From positions 11,871,823 to 11,935,822 of the forward strand of contig CAXIPT010000001.1 of NCBI GenBank assembly GCA_964030475.1: a stretch of DNA of 64,000 bases, written 5' to 3'. Shown here in pieces: positions 58,413 to 64,000 of this stretch. This DNA comes from Tethya wilhelma (taxonomy: Eukaryota; Porifera; Demospongiae; Tethyida; Tethyidae). Under the pieces are notes generated by a model. It was given only the letters and a program-made list of their open reading frames with translations. It made no database searches and was not told the DNA's origin. The translations under genes and the position numbers were made by a program. Position 1 is the stretch's first letter. Each line of letters opens with the position of its first letter.

Positions 58413-60284
58413 TCACTGTGTTACTTCGTCAATGATATCTTGAGTTAGTCTAATAGCTCTAGAGACTGGTCCAGGAGGCACTAGTGTTTGTCCAGAGTCT
58501 GGTGTTGAAGTAAGGGAGTCTGAATCTGTACGATAGTTTTTGTACAGAGAGTATATAATATATAATTCTTGTAAAAGTATTGATAGTTATTATTATACTT
58601 TAGCAGCAATAATTACACTTACATGAAAAAGAATTCACTGAGGATGTCTCATCTGAATTTGCTTCATGATGATTCCATTCCAAAGCAGCTTCTGAATCAT
58701 TTTCAAATTCAGTTGGATATCCATTCTGCAACTCGCCATCCACTATAATTATATAAAGGACAAAAAGGTTTTAATTATAATATTGTCCCGCAGTCGTTAT
58801 ACACAATGTCATGTGTTCATAATCATTATATAATATATTATACCTTCTGTTGTGATCATCCATCGAGGAATATTATCGGGAATGGGCATTACAGACGCCT
58901 CACCAACTTTTCTACTACGATGAAATGCAGACGTTTCTCCTACAGGACGGTCTGCATTTGCCCTTTCATCCAAGAAGGCAATGAACTGATTGTATGCTAC
59001 ATTTGTTCATAAAAATGACAAATTTAATTTTTACCCTCGTGGTATATTGGCAAGCTTGCATGCATACCTGCAGATCTCCATGGTATATGCCTAACAATGA
59101 ATCCTCCCTCTCCATCACTCTCTTCTTCAGTCATGTGGGAGACCTCAACAGAAGAAAAATGTTTCTGTTCATCACGTCTCACCCTACGTTTCCTTCGATT
59201 GTATTTCTATACAAGTGCATAATTATGTTATGAAAAGGATTCTCATCTATATAAGACAATTATTGATTCACACACTAATGCATGGTTAAATTTATATATA
59301 TATATATAGCTTGCGTGTGTACATTATACTAGCATAATACCCGTTGTTGTCGAGCTCGTTTCTTACGAGCTTTGCTTTGTAGTTCAACTCGGTGTTCCTG
59401 ACTTGGTTGTGATTCCCTAAAGTTTCTTCTTACATTATTGTACAAATTCGTCGCTGCAGCTATATATGCATGGTGTATAAACTGATTACACATTGAACAA
59501 TCATGCCAGTGAGTGTATTATCTTACCTTTACATTGTCTAGTAGTGTACTTGAGTGGATGTGCTTCTAGAATAAGTTTCACTAGATTATCTCTTACTGTA
59601 GTATTTCGAGTTAGTGATATGCTAAGAATAAAAATTAAGTGTATCAGGATTCAGCAAGAATTTAACACAAATTATGCTGGCAGGGTTAAAAATTTATCAT
59701 ACCTTAATGCTGGATCATATTGTTCATCATCGTTTAAAGACTTGTGTATTTCTCGGACACGTTGCTAAAGTGAAGTATAGATATAAATACAAAATAATTT
59801 GTTATATTGCTCTAGCAGCCTGGCATGAGCAACTGCATTATTATAATTAAATTACAGTCAAATCAGAAGGGATTCGCTGTTTCTTTTCCTTTTCAGGATT
59901 CTTTAACTGGGTTTGAACTTTTTCTACCTGTATGTTTATATGATCGAATTTTTACTGCACATGCTGTAAATTACTGTATTAAAACATTATGCCACATACC
60001 TCACTTCGAAGAGCCAAGTTTTCTTCTTCCATTAATTTTAACCTATCTTCTAATTGCTGCTGTCTTAGATTCATCTCTTCAAGCTGTTCCTGCTGTAGCT
60101 GAAGCTGTTGTTGACTTTGAAATCTGTTCATTTGTGTTGATCTGCTGAGAGTCGTCGATCTATTCATGGGCCGATTATGATGTGATGAAACCTCTCGTAG
60201 AGGCATCGGCACTCGTCCTCGTTCACTCTGAACCCCGGCCACAGTATGTCTAGCTCTAGGAGTTTGAAAAGACGTTGACGCCAT
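58413..60284 (-). CDS. Uncharacterised protein with N-terminal coiled coil, 9 exons
   Basis: Exons on the minus strand: 60000-60284, 59856-59927, 59703-59764, 59527-59621, 59341-59459, 59068-59206, 58844-58996, 58623-58742 and 58413-58525. All phases close, giving 385 residues; an in-frame ATG at 60326 could add 14. Residues 1-50 are basic and serine-rich; ~50-120 form a glutamine-rich coiled coil (QEQLEEMNLRQQQLEDRLKL). Then come SLTRNTTVRDNLVKLILEAH, a very basic stretch (SKARKKRARQQR, KYNRRKRRVRRDE) that could be a nuclear signal, FIAFLDERANADRP, and an acidic serine-rich tail. Regular splicing shows a real gene. I do not recognise the family; a nuclear or centrosomal role would be guesswork. 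Head-to-head with the gene at 60664. Confidence 0.75.
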
Positions 60285-60663
60285 AGTGATACTGTTGAGT
60301 ACTGAACTGTAATGAAATTCATGCACACCAACGTGAGCTGTTCGGTCTGTCGGTCACGTTCGGTAGCGCGGCCGGGTTATGAAGGCAAAGACGAGTAGAG
60401 CTAGCTAGAGATATTATGACTCTCACATGCACATTCAAACTTTCATGAGAGAATCTGGTTGGATAAAACTAGCCAATGAAGAGACTAGAAACTTCTTGGC
60501 GGGATTTCGAGAAGCTGTGGGCAATTAGTATTGTTCGGCATAGACAGTTGGGCGCTGCATGGCAGAATAAGCGGGAAATTGTCAGGTTGATTCGAGCTCA
60601 GAACAAGCTGATCTATAATATATATCTGTGTACTTGTCTTGGAGTGTGCTAAGGCGAGTAAGA
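60285..60663. promoter_or_regulatory. Bidirectional promoter with E2F-like sites
   Basis: 379 bases between two divergent start codons. GCGGGAAA at 60571-60578 is a perfect E2F core (TTTCCCGC inverted), and TTGGCGGGAT at 60496-60505 is a near match. Regulation by the cell cycle is inferred. Confidence 0.4.
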
Positions 60664-61896
60664 ATGCTAAAGAAAGACAAACCTGGCTGCTGTGTCAATC
60701 TTTGTGAGACTCGTCTCCGCCTGACTACCCCGCCGCTAGCGCGAATCCCTCAGCCGCTCCGTGCCGCTGCTGATATGAGTCCAAATCAGAAAGTAAGTCA
60801 TCAATACTGTCAAGTAAACTGCTTCATTATGAAATGACTAGTGCATGTGCATGTCTGACTCTTGTATGTCCGGATCCACACAGGTCAGACAATGGTTGTT
60901 TCACCAAAGAGCCTCGAACAGACTAATCGATATCGGTTCAAAGAAGCAGGCCGCTAGTAATGAGTCACAACCAGAATATACTACTGTCACAACTATACCA
61001 GAAACCCCAATTAGAGCAGAAACTTGTGCTCGATTGGAACATGATCCCGTGGAAGAGGCTGACAAGTCAACTGTAGAGCCAGGCACATCAGCTCAAGTAG
61101 TAACATATAGTGAAACACCAGTTCGGAGCCATCCACCTGGATTTGCTCGGGTATGTTCTAAGGCAGGGGTGTATGTTCTCTGACTGTTTGACCTGCTTTG
61201 TGTGGGTCATGGAAAGGGTGTGTGTTCGACCTGCTTTGTGTCGGTCCGCATGGCAGGGGTGTGTGTTCTCTGACCGTTTGACTTGCTTTGTGCGGGTCAT
61301 GGCAGGGGTGTGTACGTGTTCTCTGACCGTTTGACCTGCTTTGTGTGGATCATGGCAGGGTGTGTGTGTTCTCTGACCGTTTGACCTGCTTTGTTTGGAT
61401 CATGGCAGGGGTGTGTATTCTCTGACCGTTTGACTTGCTTTGTGTGCATGGGTCATGGCAGGGGTGAATTACATGTTCTCTGACCGTTTGACCTGCTTTG
61501 TATGCATGGATTATGGCAGGGTTGTGTGTTCTCTGACTGTTTTGTATACAGGGATATCTGTCAATAAATTTGTGTTTTTGTTACCAAAGTTTTTTGACTA
61601 AAAAAGAGAAGAGAAGACGTTACTTTGCTAATAAAAAAAATGCGTAAAAAAAACAAAGCAGATATTGATTCCACAACTTTCAGTGATGTTCAATTCAACA
61701 GTCAATAACATCTGATTCACCAAGCAGTACAGAAAGTTTAGAATCAATAACAACATCCTATCCTGGTAAGCACTGTTATGACAGCCTTATGTTAGAAGCC
61801 GAAACCTTAAGAATTGCCCAACAACACAAGGCAGAAAAGCCCAAGCATAAACGTGACCTGTCAAGGAAAAACCTGACGTTTGGGAATTTCCATTAA
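60664..61896 (+). CDS. Uncharacterised small protein, three exons
   Basis: Proposed exons 60664-60792, 60884-61150 and 61702-61896, all phase 0, about 196 residues. The start could instead be ATG 60628 in the same frame. Exon 1 is basic and proline-rich (LRLTTPPLARIPQPLR, MSPNQK); exon 2 has VRQWLFHQRASNRLIDIGSK and two TxPETPxR/SETPVR repeats that look like proline-directed kinase sites; exon 3 ends KPKHKRDLSRKNLTFGNF. The second intron is a minisatellite. Exon 3 also contains a GGTAAG donor at ~61765, so the true 3' end may differ. Family not recognised. Confidence 0.5.
61160..61545 (+). repeat. Minisatellite in intron of the 196-residue gene
   Basis: About eight imperfect units of roughly 45-58 bases built on GTGTTCTCTGACCGTTTGAC and CTGCTTTGTGTGGGTCATGG with CAGGGGTGTG. 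Units differ by small indels and substitutions. Confidence 0.85.
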
Positions 61897-62127
61897 TTTT
61901 GAGTTAGCTATTCCACGTATATCTAGGCCTTCTTAGGAAGCGCATATCAAAATTTGATGCGCATAGCTAGAGTAGTTTTCCAGATATAGCTGTTGCAAGC
62001 AGCCCTGCTTCCACTCATGGCTTCCTAGAAAAATGGCTGTAAAGTTGTTGCTAGGTAAACTATGGGAACACCATTAGTCAAGAGAGTACTGTGATTCTTG
62101 TCAGATTTATGATAGTCAGGCCTATGA

Positions 62128-64000
62128 TCGAACTATAACAAAGTAGATATCGTATGAATTCTTTTGGTGTGCTAAACAAAAAAGTAAGCGCAGTCTTCTC
62201 CAACCCTCCTAGATTCCAATATGAAGGCATCTTTTGTGGCTTTTTGTGGCCTTTTTTGGACTGATTAGATACTTTTGCATAATGTTCATTAAGCCTCGGC
62301 GCGTGCGTAGCACGTGCAGAGGATTACGATAGTCGTTTTTTGTGAGTGTCTGTCTGTCTGTCTGTCTGTTACTAGATTATCTGAAGAATGGTAGCTCTAC
62401 GGTCCAAACAGAAGGTACTAACGTTCATGAATCGAAATTATCTAAAAATTTGTTGTGTAGAATCTTGCAGAATGTTGTAGTTTCTGAGATTTGAGGCTTT
62501 TGTGCTTCTCTGAGTGCTTAGCTTCGAAACAGCACCCTTTGATCCCGCCCCATGTAATGTGCATTATCTAGAAACAGTAGAGCTTGAATCATGAACTCCT
62601 AGGACCTGAGCATTAATTTTGGCAAGCTGGCTTAGCTGCTTGGACAGGTAAGTAACTCATTGATTGCAAATTGAATATAGTGAGATAATACTTTGTGTAG
62701 GCTAGTTGTGTGTTTTGTATCAATGCCTGTCTGTCAGGCTGACTGGCAGCTAGATAGCTAGCTACAGCTGAGCATTCAATCAGTACTACAAGTGTTAAGA
62801 GTATATGCTAAACAGAGGTTTGAATATATTATAGCTAAGCTAACTACAGCTCAGTACAACCTTGCTGCAGCAGGCTAGAACTTCGCAGCTAGGCTGACAT
62901 GGCCTCTCAGTGGATCATGCTGGACAGATAGGTCACGCATACATGTTTATTTGTGCCCGGCATGCTAGTTGAGTGCGCTGAGGCTTATGCACCTTGGTGC
63001 TTTCATTAGTAATTGTTGTACAGCTAGCATTATTGTAATCAGCACAAAATAGATTTCAAATGATATATAGATTGTCATGTTTTAATCCCAAACCTGAGAT
63101 ACAGAGTTGCTTTGAATTAGAGGACGTTAAAATCCTATGCTGAATCATTGAGTATTATCATATATACAATTGTGGTCTTTACATTGTCCAAACTATAACA
63201 AAGTGGATATCATTTGAATCCTCTTGGTGTGCTAAATACAATAGTAAGAGCTATGGTCTTGTCCAAACCTCCTACACTCCAACATAAAGGCATATTATGT
63301 GGCCTTTTTGTGGTCTTAGTAGATACTTTTTGCGTTGTCACACAAAAACAGAGCTAACACTATTGTAATCAGCATAAAAAGAGCTTCCAAATGATATATA
63401 GATTGTCATGTTTTAATCCAAAACCTGAGATATAGAGTTGCTGTGATTTAGAGCACATGCAAAACCTATATATACTCAATCAAAATGTACAGTAAGTATT
63501 GTCCTATATCTGATTGTAGTTCAAGTCAGACCTACGTTGTCCAAACTATAACAAAGTGGATATCATTTGAATCCTCTCAGTGTGCTAAATACTATAGTTA
63601 GGGCCGTGATTTTGTCCAACCCTCCTACGCTCCAATATGAAGGTATCCTTTGTTGCCTTTTGTGGCCTTTTTTTGACCAACTAACTTTTGCCTAATGTTT
63701 GTTAGTGATTAGTCATATAAAAGTAAAGCTAGCACCATTGTAATTAGCATTAAAAGAGCTTTCAAATGGTGTATAGATTATCATTTTTTAATTAAACACC
63801 TGAGATACAGAGTTGCTTTAATTAGAACACCATCACCTATAAACCAACTAAATCAAGACAGTACCGTAATTGTGGTACAAGTCAGGCTTAGGTTGTCCAA
63901 ACTATAACAAAGTGGATATTGCTTGAATCCTCTAAATGCAATAATTAGAACTATGGTCTTGTCCTGCTAGATGTTTTCTTGCTAAGTCATTTTTATACAT
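62128..64000 (+). repeat. Tandem ~355-bp repeat array, continuing past the window
   Basis: Units start with AACTATAACAAAGTGGATAT at about 62131, 63188, 63548 and 63898, spacing 360 and 350 for the last three. Each has CTCCAACATAAAGGCAT-like and AAATGATATATAGATTGTCA blocks and CCTGAGATACAGAGTTGCTT. The first unit is split by the insertion at 62288-63003. No coding frame. Confidence 0.8.
62288..63003 (+). mobile_element. TTAAGCCTCGGC element inserted in the tandem array
   Basis: Starts TTAAGCCTCGGCGCGTGCGT and ends near CGCTGAGGCTTATGCACC; AAGCCTCGGCGC and GCGCTGAGGCTT are inverted copies. TTCATTA flanks both sides as a likely target duplication. Contains a CTGT run and the ATCTGAAGAATGGTAGCTCT block shared with 3720-3760. 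Confidence 0.6.

Noticed and set aside
62340..62375. CRISPR-like short repeats (TCTG run)
   Set aside because: A simple CTGT microsatellite inside a dispersed repeat; no spacers.

Overview
The window is animal nuclear DNA: AT-rich, with genes split by GT-AG introns, no operons, and many short inverted-repeat (MITE-like) elements. The gene set is metazoan: RIOK1, ENDOV, DNAL4, LLGL, TBC1D16, CEP112, an F-box protein, a PKD-domain glycoprotein and an ankyrin protein. Together with foldback elements starting TACCGTA, this makes me favour a sponge (demosponge). That placement is inference; no species is claimed.

The window is a scaffold of at least five contigs. Single N bases lie at 8887, 15397 and 25482, and 17 Ns at 49680-49696. 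The contig at 8888-15396 appears to be in the wrong orientation. Its last 2316 bases (13081-15396) repeat 6571-8886 in reverse complement, and both repeat ends fall exactly on N positions. Flipping it makes a clean end-to-start overlap with the first contig. After the flip there is one ENDOV gene, head-to-head with one complete DNAL4 gene.

Layout: 1-5190 RIOK1 (+, 5' end missing); 5196-8315 ENDOV (-), tail-to-tail with RIOK1 with 5 bases between stop codons; 8316-8595 shared ENDOV/DNAL4 promoter with an X-box-like palindrome; 9608-13371 DNAL4 (- as assembled); 13652-15312 duplicate 5' part of ENDOV. From 15398 to 25481 the contig is repeat-rich: a LINE interrupted by a poly(A) retroelement, several long-TIR MITEs, and a large ankyrin-repeat gene (-). 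From 25483: a secreted PKD-type glycoprotein (-, 3' end missing), head-to-head (88 bp) with an F-box gene (+); then LLGL (-, 20 exons, 30506-46933), head-to-head with TBC1D16 (+, 47247-50263); CEP112 (+, 24 exons, 50515-57611); an uncharacterised coiled-coil gene (-, 58413-60284), head-to-head with a small uncharacterised gene (+, 60664-61896). The right end (62128-64000) is a ~355-bp tandem repeat broken by a TIR element.

Functionally the genes are mostly housekeeping, polarity and cilium genes: 40S ribosome maturation (RIOK1), inosine nucleic-acid cleavage (ENDOV), dynein light chain (DNAL4), epithelial polarity (LLGL), Rab GTPase control (TBC1D16), and centrosome/cilium (CEP112). Four head-to-head pairs imply heavy use of bidirectional promoters. 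Exon structures below were derived by hand from splice signals, reading phase and remembered family sequences; all stated phases close.
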